DNA of 60,760 bases. It comes from an uncultured Lachnospiraceae bacterium (GTDB lineage Bacteria; Bacillota; Clostridia; Lachnospirales; Lachnospiraceae). Positions 16,803 to 26,144 of the stretch are shown piece after piece. Where the stretch lies: NCBI GenBank assembly GCA_947575805.1, contig CANPOY010000014.1, forward strand, positions 1 to 60,760, written 5' to 3'. The stretch's first letter is position 1. Each line of letters begins with the position of its first letter. The translations under genes and the position numbers were made by a program. The notes below the pieces were generated by a model. It was given only the letters and a program-made list of their open reading frames with translations. It was not told where the DNA came from and did no database searches.

Positions 16803-18904
16803 TACGCTGTCGCCTCCATCATTTTTTTCTCTGTTTTCTCTTTCTTTCTCATACCTGCCGTAGTCACACAGATCAGTCCGTCGCACAGCAGAAGCAGTGC
16901 CGGCAGGATCAGGATCACGGAAAACATGCTCACCACGGCTCCTCTTGCCATCAGCATACACATGGAACTGATGATGTCGATATTGGAATACACCGCCACC
17001 CCGAAGGTTGCCGCAAAGAGTCCCATTCCCGATACAAGTACCGACGGAATAGAGCTGGCCAGGGCAATCCCCACAGCCTTCCCTTTATCTCTGCCCGCCA
17101 TGCGCTCTCCCTTGTAGCGGGTTGTCATCAGGATCGCGTAGTCAACCGTTGCTCCCAGCTGAATCGTGCTGATACAGATTGGTGCAATGAACGGCAGGTT
17201 CTGTCCCAGATAGTGAGGCAATCCCAAATTGATAAAGATAGCCAGCTCAATCACCGAAATCAGAATGAACGGCAGGGAAATACTTTTTTCCACCAGGGCA
17301 ATGATCACGAAGATCGCCAGGATGGATACCGCATTGACTACCTTAAAATCATGATCCGTCGTCTCGATCATATCCTTCATACAGGGCGCTTCGCCAATCA
17401 GCATCCCGCCCCCGTCATACTTTTTCAAAATAGTGTTCAGCTCATTGATCTGGGCATTCACATCGTCACTGGCTACCCCGTACTCTGAATTAATGAGCAT
17501 CAGCTCCCATTTATCACTTTTTAAAATCTCCCGCACGGACTCCGGCAGGATTTCCTCAGGCACCATGGGGCCAATGACGGATTCCAGGCCCAGCACATAT
17601 TTGACTCCGTCTACCTGCTCCATTTCCTTTATCATGCCGCGCACATCCCCGGGCGGAACATCCGTGTCAATCAACAGCATATGAGTGGACGCAATATTGA
17701 ATTCCTCCTGCAGCTTGGAATTGGCAATCACATACTCCATATCCTTTGGCAGGCATTCTCCCATGTCATAATACACCTCGCCGTTGGTCCTGGTGTACCC
17801 GTAATAAGCAGGGGGAATCAGCACCAGAAACAGGATCAGGAATACCGGGTACACCTTTACCACACCTCCGGCAAAGCTTCCCATATCAGGAATCAGTGCC
17901 CTGTGCCTGGTCTTCTGCAGGGGCTTATCCAGTACCAGGATCAGGGACGGCAGGACGGTAACACATCCCAGAACCCCCAGCAGCACTCCCTTTGCCATCA
18001 CAATCCCCAGGTCGCGTCCCATGGTAAAGGACATAAAGCACAGTGCGATAAATCCCGCAACCGTGGTAATGGAGCTGCCAAGCACGCTGGTCAGGGTCTC
18101 ATGGATCGCCACAGCCATAGCTTCCTTATCGTCGCCATATTTCCCCCGCTGCTCATTGTAGCTGTGCCACAGAAAGATAGAATAATCCATGGTGACTGCC
18201 AGCTGCAGTACGGCGGAAAGTGCCTTGGTAATATAGGAAATTTCACCCATAAAATAATTGGATCCCAGATTCAACAGGATCATAATACCAATGGATGCAA
18301 GGAACACGAAAGGCACCAGCCAGCTGTCCAGAAGCAGCAGCATGGCAATGCAGGCAAGTGCCACTGCGATTCCCACATAAATCGGTTCCTCCTCTTCACA
18401 CAGATCCTTCAGATCCGTCACCAGCGCCGACATGCCCGAAACATAGCACTGTTTGCCGCAGACTGCCCTGATGTCGCGAATGGCATCCATGGTAATATCA
18501 GCGGAGGTAGAGCTGTCGAAAAAGACCGCCATCATAGTGGAATGATCGGTGTTGAATTCCCGGTAAATCTGATCCGGCAGAAGCTCCATGGGCACCGACA
18601 GATCCATCAGGGAATCATACCAGACCACAGTCTCCACATGATCCACCTGTTCGATCCGGGCCTTTAACTTCGCCACATCCTTCATGGGCATATCCTCTAC
18701 TATAATGAAGGAAAACGCGCCCTTCCCGAATTCTTCCATCAGTTCGTTCTGCCCGGTCACGGTATCCATATCCTCGGGAAGATAATCCAGCATGTCATAA
18801 TTGACTCTTGTCGCCGCCATCCCCAGGGCCGCCGGCACCATCAGCACCAGCGCCAGAATTAAAATGGGAATGCGTAATTTTACAACTCCTTTTGAAAATT
18901 TCAT
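16802..18904 (-). CDS. MMPL/RND superfamily transporter
   Basis: About 700 residues with two repeats of one helix, a large extracytoplasmic loop and five helices, the MMPL/RND plan. Each half contains the conserved TM4-like acidic motif (AVTMDYSIFLWHSYNEQRGKYG; LGATVDYAILMTTRYKGERMAG). Transporters of this kind export lipids or drugs using the proton gradient. The start is the ATG at 18904 (MKFSKGVVKLRIPIL); a GTG four codons upstream is possible. It is encoded between a DUF308 membrane protein and the YhgE-like protein, downstream of a TetR regulator, a common Clostridia efflux arrangement. Confidence 0.9.
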   Translation of the reverse strand: MKFSKGVVKLRIPILILALVLMVPAALGMAATRVNYDMLDYLPEDMDTVTGQNELMEEFGKGAFSFIIVEDMPMKDVAKLKARIEQVDHVETVVWYDSLMDLSVPMELLPDQIYREFNTDHSTMMAVFFDSSTSADITMDAIRDIRAVCGKQCYVSGMSALVTDLKDLCEEEEPIYVGIAVALACIAMLLLLDSWLVPFVFLASIGIMILLNLGSNYFMGEISYITKALSAVLQLAVTMDYSIFLWHSYNEQRGKYGDDKEAMAVAIHETLTSVLGSSITTVAGFIALCFMSFTMGRDLGIVMAKGVLLGVLGCVTVLPSLILVLDKPLQKTRHRALIPDMGSFAGGVVKVYPVFLILFLVLIPPAYYGYTRTNGEVYYDMGECLPKDMEYVIANSKLQEEFNIASTHMLLIDTDVPPGDVRGMIKEMEQVDGVKYVLGLESVIGPMVPEEILPESVREILKSDKWELMLINSEYGVASDDVNAQINELNTILKKYDGGGMLIGEAPCMKDMIETTDHDFKVVNAVSILAIFVIIALVEKSISLPFILISVIELAIFINLGLPHYLGQNLPFIAPICISTIQLGATVDYAILMTTRYKGERMAGRDKGKAVGIALASSIPSVLVSGMGLFAATFGVAVYSNIDIISSMCMLMARGAVVSMFSVILILPALLLLCDGLICVTTAGMRKKEKTEKKMMEATA

Positions 18905-18931
18905 AGCCTTTGTCACCCTTTCTCATTCTTC

Positions 18932-19537
18932 TTACATTGCCTGCCTGATTTCACAATAACTGCCGTCTATTATATCCGGCTGCTGGTTCTTAATGATTTT
19001 CACGGTACTGACCACCACGCACAGATTTAAGATCCCCTCCGCCAGCAACGAAATACCCAGCAGCACGGTGAGAAGCCGGGCACTCTCAGCGGGACGGAAC
19101 ACCACCAGAAGTCCCACAAACCCGGTCAGAACCGCCAGACATAAGATCAGCCACCATGTGCCGATGCCAAACCTCCTGGCATCCATGGCAATCTGTATCT
19201 TAAACAGCCCGTCAGCCAGAATTGCGATTCCCATGGCGATAAAGATAAAATTCATTACATTTTCCGATTTGACCAGTACGGTCACGCCAAGGACAATCAG
19301 CAGAATGCCAAATTCCAGATCATACTGGAAAGCCAGCCGGAAGAGATCCCGGGAAAAATAACCTACCAGCCTGATGCACCCGAAGAGGATCATTGCAACG
19401 CCCAGCGCCCGGCCAAGCAGCCTTACTGACAGCTCCGGCCTGGAGATGAACAGAATACCCGCCATACAAAAGACAAGGGACATAATAATATAACCTGTCT
19501 TTGCAATCTTCATGGGAATTACGGAACGTGTTTTCAT
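18932..19537 (-). CDS. DUF308 (HdeD-like) membrane protein
   Basis: This 201-residue protein has six membrane helices in three pairs, typical of the DUF308/HdeD family, in which repeats contain a Gly-rich L-G-x-x-x-x-x-x-G pattern (LLGRALGVAMILFG; LLGISLLAEGILNL). The family is linked to acid or envelope stress in enterics, but its biochemical role is unknown. It lies 27 bp upstream of the MMPL gene and should be in the same transcript. GGAGG is about ten bases before the ATG. Confidence 0.85.
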   Translation of the reverse strand: MKTRSVIPMKIAKTGYIIMSLVFCMAGILFISRPELSVRLLGRALGVAMILFGCIRLVGYFSRDLFRLAFQYDLEFGILLIVLGVTVLVKSENVMNFIFIAMGIAILADGLFKIQIAMDARRFGIGTWWLILCLAVLTGFVGLLVVFRPAESARLLTVLLGISLLAEGILNLCVVVSTVKIIKNQQPDIIDGSYCEIRQAM

Positions 19538-19603
19538 ATTTCAGATACCTCCTTTCTCTGTCTGATGATGAGTATAGCAGAGTCAGGACCGTATCAAAAT
19601 CGT

Positions 19604-19638
19604 CAAAAAAAGCCCCGTGTCTGAAATCATGACACGGA
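19604..19638 (-). terminator. Terminator after the TetR gene
   Basis: A 7-bp core stem CCGTGTC/GACACGG is followed on the minus strand by GGGCTTTTTTT. It separates the tetR-type gene from the DUF308-MMPL-YhgE genes, so these need their own promoter in 19538-19603. Confidence 0.8.
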
Positions 19639-19704
19639 GCAATATGTGACCAAAAAACAGACACATCCTTATAAATGTCTAAATCCAACTGCAAAATCTG
19701 CTCT

Positions 19705-20280
19705 TCAGGGCTGACCCTCCAGGCAGCGCCGGATCATTTCCTCCACCATGCCTCTGCGCAGCTCACAGAGTCGGCTGATTGCCTCCTGAATACCGTCCTT
19801 CATCCCCTCACTCATCCATTTCATAACCATACCGAAGCATTCTCCCTCATAGAAACGGACAATGACCTGCCTGTCGCGCTCCTTCAGCGGTTTCTCCGCA
19901 AAAAGGGAATCCGCATAAGCCGTCACCACATGATGGGCAATCTTCCACAGATACTGTTCGAAAATATCACGGTTTACCGAATGGTAAATGTGCAGCACTC
20001 CCCGGCGATTTTTCATAGCGAACTCCACTGCCGCATTCAGGCAGCCCTCCAGGGAATCAATGGCAGGGTACGCGGCAATAATCTGATCCGCCGCCTCTGT
20101 CAGGATTTCCTCCACCAGCGCCGGAATGTCCTGAAAATGATAGTAAAAGGAATTCCGGTTGACCCCGCATTCTTCCACGATTTCCTTTACGGTAATCTGA
20201 CTCAGGGGCTTCTCATCCAGAAGCCTGACAAATGTCGCTTTAATTGCCATTTTTGTAAAATTAGGCATTGTTTTCGTCAC
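19705..20280 (-). CDS. TetR family transcriptional regulator
   Basis: The 191-residue protein has a TetR helix-turn-helix at about residues 10-50 (ATFVRLLDEKPLSQITVKEI, then GVNRNSFYYHFQDI). The C-terminal helical domain (TetR_C-type, KSPLKERDRQVIVRFYEGECFG region) would bind the inducer. A strong terminator lies behind it, and the MMPL export operon follows in the same direction, so it most likely represses that operon. GAGG lies before the ATG. Confidence 0.92.
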   Translation of the reverse strand: MTKTMPNFTKMAIKATFVRLLDEKPLSQITVKEIVEECGVNRNSFYYHFQDIPALVEEILTEAADQIIAAYPAIDSLEGCLNAAVEFAMKNRRGVLHIYHSVNRDIFEQYLWKIAHHVVTAYADSLFAEKPLKERDRQVIVRFYEGECFGMVMKWMSEGMKDGIQEAISRLCELRRGMVEEMIRRCLEGQP

Positions 20281-20609
20281 CTCATATCTGTCGTTTCGAA
20301 AGCATATTCTTCTAAAGTATATTCCTGTCCGGCCGCTTTCTGACCTCTTCCAGGCTGATCCTTTTCCCCTGCCTTACTTCTGTTCTGCGATCCGGAATCG
20401 TCATTCGCAGGCAGGCATACTCATCTTGCCAACGCCCATTATACCATTAACCCCCTCTCCGGGGAAGCTCTTTTTGACGCACCGGGAACATCTGAACACA
20501 TCCCGTGATAATCCGCTTGTAAAAAAAGTAGATTACTGCTATACTTCTTTCAAAGTCAGATTTGTTATATCCTCCGGATCTGTAATCTGTGGTCTTAAGG
20601 CCCCGCGAA
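20281..20609. other. Intergenic region without recognised gene
   Basis: This stretch holds the upstream region of the TetR gene. I see no coding frame with a ribosome binding site, no RNA gene and no clear repeat in it. Confidence 0.5.
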
Positions 20610-20823
20610 CAGAAGTACACGATATGATCGAACCGCTGAAAATAAAAAAGTAATCTTTTTTGACGTGGGATATACCTTGAATTACCCCATATCCGGAGAC
20701 TGGATGTTCACCGGGAAATTTTATGAGCGGGGATCATTTCGGATACCTGGCCCAGTGCTTGATAAATGCGGCGTTCCGGCGGAAGATACCGTATTAATTC
20801 AATCCCTGTCGGAATTGCTGTAG
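20610..20823 (+). pseudogene. Remnant of a HAD-family hydrolase gene
   Basis: One plus-strand frame reads VIFFDVGYTLNYPISGDWMF, the nucleophile region (DxGxT) of a HAD phosphatase. It continues through a short stretch ending PGPVLDKCGVPAEDTVLIQS and stops at 20823. The join looks like an internal deletion that brings the N terminus next to a part normally near the C terminus. No in-frame ATG with a ribosome binding site precedes it. At about 60 codons it cannot encode a complete HAD enzyme (over 200 residues). Confidence 0.55.
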
Positions 20824-20865
20824 GAACCAGACCGGGATTATGATGACAGGTGGACAGGTGATCCC

Positions 20866-21786
20866 ATGATTTTAAGCGTCAGCCGCAGAACGGATATTCC
20901 GAATTATTATTCCGACTGGTTTTTAAACAGAATACGGGAAGGATTTCTATATGTCCGCAATCCGCTTAACCCACATCAAATCAGTAAAATTAATTTAACC
21001 CCGGAAATTGTGGATTGTATTGTCTTTTGGACAAAAAATCCGGAACCGATGTTCACAAGGTTGGATGAACTGGCTGCTTACCACTATTATTTTCAGTTTA
21101 CCCTTACCGGTTTTGGCCGGGACATAGAGCCTGGCGTTCCCCATAAGAGAAAAGATATGATCCCGATCTTTCAAAGGCTTTCCCGTAAAATCGGCAGGGA
21201 AAAGGTAATCTGGCGATATGATCCTATTATTTTTACCGATAAATATACTCCCGAATATCACTTAAAGGCTTTTGCACACATTGCACATGAACTGCAGGGC
21301 TATACTTCCAGATGTGTGATCAGCTTTGTAGATATATATGCGAAAAACAGAAAAAACATGAACGTCCTCAATTCCTTTACTCTGGCAGAAAGTGACTTGA
21401 TCGCGTTTGGGAAGGAAGTCGCGTTTCTTGCAGGCAGTCATGATATGAAAGTTGCCACCTGCGCAGAAACAATTGATTTCGCTCCTTATGGAATAGAACA
21501 CAGCTGTTGTATCGATCGGGAGCTCATTGAGCAGATCACAGGGTATCAAATCCGGGCGGATAAGGATAAAAACCAGAGAGAAGAATGTGGTTGTATTGAA
21601 AGCATTGAAACAGGCACGTACAATACCTGCAAAAACGGGTGCCTGTATTGCTATGCAAACCACAGTCAGGAAAGTGTTTCCCAAAACTGTGCCCTGTATG
21701 ATGCCGACTCTCCCTTATTATGCGGTGTTATTACAGAAAACGACAGAATCACTGAAAGAAAAGTAAAATCGTTGCGGGAACAATGA
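20866..21786 (+). CDS. DUF1848 family protein with C-terminal cysteine cluster
   Basis: This 306-residue protein matches the DUF1848 pattern: N-terminal MILSVSRRTDIPNYYSDWF, a central barrel-like region (FTLTGFGRDIEPGVP, then VIWRYDPIIFT) and a C-terminal cluster CGCIESIETGTYNTC...GCLYCYAN. The Cys spacing suggests an iron-sulfur cluster, and the CxYCYAN end resembles radical-SAM-like sites. Biochemical function is unknown to me; links to DNA repair or nucleotide metabolism have been suggested only by resemblance. AGGTGGACAGGTGATCCC precedes the ATG, with AGGTG at workable spacing. It follows the HAD remnant. Confidence 0.8.
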   Translation: MILSVSRRTDIPNYYSDWFLNRIREGFLYVRNPLNPHQISKINLTPEIVDCIVFWTKNPEPMFTRLDELAAYHYYFQFTLTGFGRDIEPGVPHKRKDMIPIFQRLSRKIGREKVIWRYDPIIFTDKYTPEYHLKAFAHIAHELQGYTSRCVISFVDIYAKNRKNMNVLNSFTLAESDLIAFGKEVAFLAGSHDMKVATCAETIDFAPYGIEHSCCIDRELIEQITGYQIRADKDKNQREECGCIESIETGTYNTCKNGCLYCYANHSQESVSQNCALYDADSPLLCGVITENDRITERKVKSLREQ

Positions 21787-21829
21787 GAAAACTGCCGAAA
21801 AATATCATTCAAAAAAAGCGGAAATATCC

Positions 21830-21857
21830 TTGACATTGGCATAAAAAGGCCTATACT
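21830..21857 (+). promoter_or_regulatory. Sigma-A promoter of tRNA-Asn
   Basis: A consensus TTGACA (21830-21835) and TATACT (21852-21857) are separated by 16 bases and lie 20 bases before the mature tRNA 5' end. Confidence 0.85.
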
Positions 21858-21876
21858 ATGATATATTAATGTATAT

Positions 21877-21948
21877 TCCTCGATAGCTCAATGGTAGAGC
21901 ACTCGGCTGTTAACCGAGTTGTTGTAGGTTCGAGCCCTACTCGGGGAG
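21877..21948 (+). tRNA. tRNA-Asn (GTT)
   Basis: The cloverleaf is complete: acceptor TCCTCGA/TCGGGGA with one G-T pair, D-arm, anticodon stem CTCGG/CCGAG with GTT at 21909-21911, and T-arm GTAGG-TTCGAGC-CCTAC. The discriminator is G and CCA is not encoded. A promoter lies upstream and a terminator downstream, so it is a single-gene transcript. Confidence 0.95.
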
Positions 21949-21978
21949 CGCAAGCTGCCAAAGAGATGGCAGCTGAAA

Positions 21979-22012
21979 AATCCCGCAAACACGAGGTTTG
22001 CGGGATTTTTAC
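21979..22012 (+). terminator. Terminator of tRNA-Asn
   Basis: The stem AATCCCGCAAAC/GTTTGCGGGATT is followed by TTT. It lies about 30 bases after the tRNA. Confidence 0.88.
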
Positions 22013-22092
22013 TACAGCAGAGCCAGTAATAATGTTGACCGGGTAGCAAAATGGTTGGAAATACATTTGTAAAAAAGGGAAGCTTCTTCACC

Positions 22093-23973
22093 TCAGACCG
22101 GATCTGTTCCTCCAATGGCAGTATTCCTCTTCTTAATTTTAAAATATATCTGATATGGCTCATAACCGATGTCATTTACCCTGCAAAAGCTGATACCCGG
22201 ATCTTGGTTTTCCGTGCGGTAAAAGGTACGGAAATCGCCCCATTGACGCTCAGTATCCACGGATAATTCATCTGCAGGGTTATCACTCTCGATGTAGAGA
22301 ATTCGCTCTTGCGCCGTGATACCGGCAAGTGCTTCCGCTCCATAACGGAAAGCTCCCATGGTCTCATCGTCCGGCAGCGGCACAAAGCGGACACCGATTG
22401 GGAAGATCAGTACTATCTTATCGCCCTTGCTCCAGGCACGGGCTATGGTGACAAACGCGTCGGTCTTCTCCGTTTGTGCAGCCAACTCCTCATTGACGTA
22501 TACCCTGGCCTCCGACATAATCCAGTCCGGAATACGCAGGCAAATACTAAATTCCTCCGCCTGCTCCGTCTCAACCGTAATCTCGTATTTCTTAAAGTCC
22601 GGCTTGTTGGCAAATACGCTTGTTGTGGCGCTGATCGTCTGCTTAGCATTATTTTCGGAAGAATTCTGCAGGCTGCCGTTCATATAATCCTGGCGAAGGC
22701 GCAGGGAAACCTTATTCTCTCCGATCATAAAATCTGCGGCCGCATTTGCATACTGCGTCACGTAAAGCTCGTTTCCATCCTGATAAAACATCATACGGTT
22801 CCAGGCCGCATTCGCCTGAACCATTGTTCCATGACAGCAGAAAAAGCTATCCATCTCACCGGCCCATTCTTTTTTGCTCCCTGCCTTCATCGGCAGGAAA
22901 TAGGTCAAAAGTCCATAGCCCGGTTTCCCTTCTTTCCAGTCTCCTCTCCAGTAGGTTTGTGCCATAATTCCGTTGTAAATATTGTATTCAATATAATTCA
23001 TGTAGGCCGGATCCTTAGTCTGACGGAATAAAAACTCAGCCAGTCGAATCATATTATATACCGTGCAGTGCTCCTGATTCTTATCTCCAAGTCTTGCTTT
23101 CAATTTGCGCATGGGTGTCCATATCTCACCCTGTGTCTGGCCTCCCGTCACATATGCTCCCCTGTCTGTCACGGCACATTTCCAATACATTTTGACGATG
23201 GTCAGCCACTTTTCCTCGCCGGTCACTTCATACGCCCTGGCGCAGCCAAGTACTTCCGGTATCGTGGTGTTGGCGTGCATATTGGTGAGAACATCCTTCC
23301 CCTCAAGCAATGGCTCAAACAATCTGCGGCGGTAATAACGGTCCATCAGGGTCCGATATTTTTCGCTGCCTGTAATCTGATATAACTGCCCCCAGACCTC
23401 GAGCATACCGCCGGTCTCCACATCAAGAATATTATCGAACTGTTCCTGTGTGTACTCTCCGCTCCAACGGTAAAACCAGTCTGCGAGCCTGTCGGCCACA
23501 CGGAGGGCCTGATCATTTTCCATGTACTGATACACATCGATCAGCCCCATAAACAGCTTATGTACCGTGTATTGGGGCGCCCACACCGCCTTTCCTTTCC
23601 CAATCCAGTACAGATATTTTTCCGGAATCGAACAGGCCCATTCTCCGCCATTGTCTTCCTGGCACAGAGCCAGCTCGTTCACAATCACTTCCGCTTTTGC
23701 CTTTAATTCCACATTCCCGGATTTTTCGTAATGAAGCGCGGCAGCCGACAACCAGTGTCCCAGAAAATGGCCGCGCAGCTGACAGCTTGGGTCTTCCCAT
23801 CCTCCCATGACCTGCGAATCCATCCCACGTCCCGAAGCCCTTCCCGCCTCCAGCATAAAGTTGCGCAGCAAGTGCTCCGTCTTTAGCTTCATCAGGTAAT
23901 CACGATTATCATTCTCACGTCGAAGAAAATTTCCTTCAAACAGAGTCACAGACCTTCCTCTCAATTCCTGCAT
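22093..23973 (-). CDS. GH127-type beta-L-arabinofuranosidase (DUF1680)
   Basis: The 626-residue protein has the alpha/alpha barrel of the GH127/DUF1680 family from about residue 25 to 400, followed by beta-sandwich regions. The metal/catalytic residues of this family are present: Glu and Cys in QEHCTVYNM and the Cys pair in FFCCHGTM. The N-terminal GMDSQVMGGWEDPSCQLRGHFLGHWLSA motif is typical. It has no signal peptide, so it should act on imported oligosaccharides in the cytoplasm. The family releases L-arabinofuranose residues from plant arabinans or glycoproteins. The gene stands alone between two tRNA loci. Confidence 0.9.
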   Translation of the reverse strand: MQELRGRSVTLFEGNFLRRENDNRDYLMKLKTEHLLRNFMLEAGRASGRGMDSQVMGGWEDPSCQLRGHFLGHWLSAAALHYEKSGNVELKAKAEVIVNELALCQEDNGGEWACSIPEKYLYWIGKGKAVWAPQYTVHKLFMGLIDVYQYMENDQALRVADRLADWFYRWSGEYTQEQFDNILDVETGGMLEVWGQLYQITGSEKYRTLMDRYYRRRLFEPLLEGKDVLTNMHANTTIPEVLGCARAYEVTGEEKWLTIVKMYWKCAVTDRGAYVTGGQTQGEIWTPMRKLKARLGDKNQEHCTVYNMIRLAEFLFRQTKDPAYMNYIEYNIYNGIMAQTYWRGDWKEGKPGYGLLTYFLPMKAGSKKEWAGEMDSFFCCHGTMVQANAAWNRMMFYQDGNELYVTQYANAAADFMIGENKVSLRLRQDYMNGSLQNSSENNAKQTISATTSVFANKPDFKKYEITVETEQAEEFSICLRIPDWIMSEARVYVNEELAAQTEKTDAFVTIARAWSKGDKIVLIFPIGVRFVPLPDDETMGAFRYGAEALAGITAQERILYIESDNPADELSVDTERQWGDFRTFYRTENQDPGISFCRVNDIGYEPYQIYFKIKKRNTAIGGTDPV

Positions 23974-24171
23974 ACCTTTGTAAATTCTCCTTCCGTTTTT
24001 CTAACATACTAACCGAATGCCTCAGAAAATGAAATGGATATTCTTGACCTAAACATGTAGATTCCGGGCTTTTTCTCATCATGCCGGATCTTAAAAGGTA
24101 AACTATTCCCGGCTTTTGGAAACTGCCCTGATTGATTATCTACAATTACCTATGTCCGGCAGCCACTAACA

Positions 24172-24218
24172 GAAAAACGGCGGCTAATCACTGATTTTCC
24201 AGTGGTTAGCCGCCGTTT
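24172..24218 (-). terminator. Terminator of tRNA-Gly
   Basis: A long stem of about 19 bp with one mismatch (AAACGGCGGCTAATCACTG and partner, 24175-24218) is followed on the minus strand by TTTTTC. It directly follows the tRNA on that strand. Confidence 0.9.
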
Positions 24219-24236
24219 CCCGTACTTTCATGTCAG

Positions 24237-24307
24237 AGCAGATGACGGGAGTCGAACCCGCCTCCTCAGCTTGGGAAGCTGATGTACTACCGATATACTA
24301 CATCTGC
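24237..24307 (-). tRNA. tRNA-Gly (CCC)
   Basis: On the minus strand the acceptor GCAGATG/CATCTGC, the anticodon stem TCAGC/GCTGA with loop TTCCCAA (anticodon CCC) and the T-arm GCGGG-TTCGACT-CCCGT form a full cloverleaf. The discriminator is T, as usual for Gly. CCA is not encoded. Confidence 0.93.
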
Positions 24308-24376
24308 TTAATAGCAGGGCACCTGCTTCAACAATATTTATTATAGCATATAATTCAAAATATATCCAGTACAATT

Positions 24377-25171
24377 TTAAATTTTTTCTCCGATAATAAT
24401 CACATGATTGCTGGCGCCTAAAATAGATTGTTCCCGGCATATACTATAGTGATAATCACACCATATTTTAAACTGATCCTCATCCCAGCCGTCTACCTTA
24501 TGGGACAAAAGCGGCGCTAGCCCGTCCTGGGCAAAATGATCCGTTATTCTCAGGTTATGCCTTTGATAAACAGCTTCCATTTCTTCCTTTGATGAGTAAT
24601 AAGTATCCGTCCAGAAGCACTTTTCGTCATCATGGCGCAGTACCCCCGTTTCCACCAATTGCTTTGCCAGCGCAGCATCCAGATAGTTTTTGTCGTTCAT
24701 GGCAACATATTGGAATACAAAATACCTCGGAATATAGGCCGTAACCAGAAGCCCGCCCTTTTTCAGCACCCGCAGGCATTCCGACAGGCATTTTTCTCTC
24801 TGTTCCCGCGTAATGAGATGATAAAAGGGCCCCATGTTTAAAACCACGTCAAAGGCTCCGTCTTCAAAAAGGGACAGATCCGTGGCATCCATAACAGCTG
24901 TTTTTATTTCATACCTCAACGCCGCCGGGTTCTGATTGATCAGCTCAATATGCCTTGGCGTAATATCCGTGGCAGTCACATCATGCCCTTGATCAGCAAG
25001 CCAAAACACATAAATCCCTGTTCCGGCCGCACAGTCCAGTATTTTGCATCCGGAGGGAATCACCTCGTCAAAAACTCTGGTGGTTGTTATAAATTCTATC
25101 CTTCTCGCCTGATTGGTGGTCAGGCGGTCTTCTTCCCGGTAATTTTCATAGGATTCCACAACATAATTCAT
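24377..25171 (-). CDS. Class I SAM-dependent methyltransferase
   Basis: This 264-residue protein has the class I fold motifs: motif I ILDCAAGTGIYVFWLADQGH (SAM-binding Gly loop), the acidic end of strand 2 (TATDITPRHIEL), motif III-like AFDVVLNMGPFYHL and the following post-motif LSECLRVLKKGGLLVTAYIP. The substrate is not predictable. The ATG overlaps the stop of the upstream HAD gene (TAATG), so the two are translated together. Confidence 0.88.
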   Translation of the reverse strand: MNYVVESYENYREEDRLTTNQARRIEFITTTRVFDEVIPSGCKILDCAAGTGIYVFWLADQGHDVTATDITPRHIELINQNPAALRYEIKTAVMDATDLSLFEDGAFDVVLNMGPFYHLITREQREKCLSECLRVLKKGGLLVTAYIPRYFVFQYVAMNDKNYLDAALAKQLVETGVLRHDDEKCFWTDTYYSSKEEMEAVYQRHNLRITDHFAQDGLAPLLSHKVDGWDEDQFKIWCDYHYSICREQSILGASNHVIIIGEKI

Positions 25172-25959
25172 TACAATGCCCTCCTGTGGTCTAACCAGCG
25201 AAGCGCGTTTTCAATGCCGTCCTCCGTAAGATCCGTGCTCACATAATCTGCGATCTCCTTAACGTCCTCCGTGGCATTCCCCATGGCAATGCCGATATGG
25301 GCCCGCTTTATCATAGGAATATCATTGCTGCTGTCACCAATGGCCACCGTCTCCTCCATGGGAATTCCCAGCGTGTCTGCCACAAAGTCCATAGCGCTTG
25401 CCTTGGAGAATCCCTGGGGCATGATCTCAAAAAAGCCTCCCTTTCTGTCCACAAAATCCAGCTTTCCTGCAAACTCCCTGCGAAAGGCATCCATTTTCTC
25501 TACCCTGTCCACATAGGCGTAGAACTTGTCAAAGTGGCCTGGCGCCTCTTCGAAACTGCCATATTCAAAGGCACTGAAACGACTGATAAATCTGCGGTAA
25601 CCCTCCGTAAAGGTCCTGTCTCCATCGTTGCTGAAATTATTCTCGGCTCCCTCCAGACAGGCATCAATCTCATACCGGTGCAGCCCGTCTATAATTTCCC
25701 TGGCCTCCTCCCGGTCAAAGGTCTTATGCAGCAGCGTCTTTCCCCGGTAAACCACCATGGTTCCGCAGCCTAAGATCAGACCGTCAAATTCGGCCTGGTT
25801 GATCAGCTCGCTTCCCACCAGCCTCAGCGTTCTGCCTGTATTAATCATGCAGATATGTCCGCCGGCTCTGGCCCGCTTGATTGCATTTCTGGCGCTGTCC
25901 GGTATCACACGCCCGTCCTCACCCACCAATGTTCCGTCTATGTCAAAGAATATCAGCAT
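25171..25959 (-). CDS. Cof-type HAD family phosphatase
   Basis: The 262-residue protein starts at 25959 (MLIFFDIDGTLVGED) after AGAGGA; the open frame extends upstream without a usable site. The HAD motifs are present: DIDGTL (motif I with nucleophile Asp), INTGR (motif II Thr), and GDSSNDIPMI (motif IV). A C2-type cap lies between motifs II and III, as in the Cof/YwpJ IIB subfamily that dephosphorylates sugar phosphates or flavin/PLP compounds. It is coupled to the methyltransferase gene. Confidence 0.92.
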   Translation of the reverse strand: MLIFFDIDGTLVGEDGRVIPDSARNAIKRARAGGHICMINTGRTLRLVGSELINQAEFDGLILGCGTMVVYRGKTLLHKTFDREEAREIIDGLHRYEIDACLEGAENNFSNDGDRTFTEGYRRFISRFSAFEYGSFEEAPGHFDKFYAYVDRVEKMDAFRREFAGKLDFVDRKGGFFEIMPQGFSKASAMDFVADTLGIPMEETVAIGDSSNDIPMIKRAHIGIAMGNATEDVKEIADYVSTDLTEDGIENALRWLDHRRAL

Positions 25960-26144
25960 ATTTCCTCTCATTCTGCCGCGCCGGCCGGAATCAACTGCCC
26001 CGGCGCAGGCACTCAAGCACTGTGAGCGGCTCCTGCGCCGCCTCTCACAGACTCCATTATACTCCGGCCCAAATTTGTAACGGGAACAACTTCCTGACAA
26101 GATAATACCCGGCAGATGGTTCCGCCGGGCTCATGTATCTGATC

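Noticed and set aside
16803..16961. Longer start of the YhgE-like protein
   Set aside because: It lies within the MMPL coding sequence; the TAATG start is preferred.
25960..26100. Longer start of the Cof-type phosphatase
   Set aside because: The extension is Arg/Ser/Cys-rich without similarity; the ATG at 25959 directly before the DIDGT motif has a good site.
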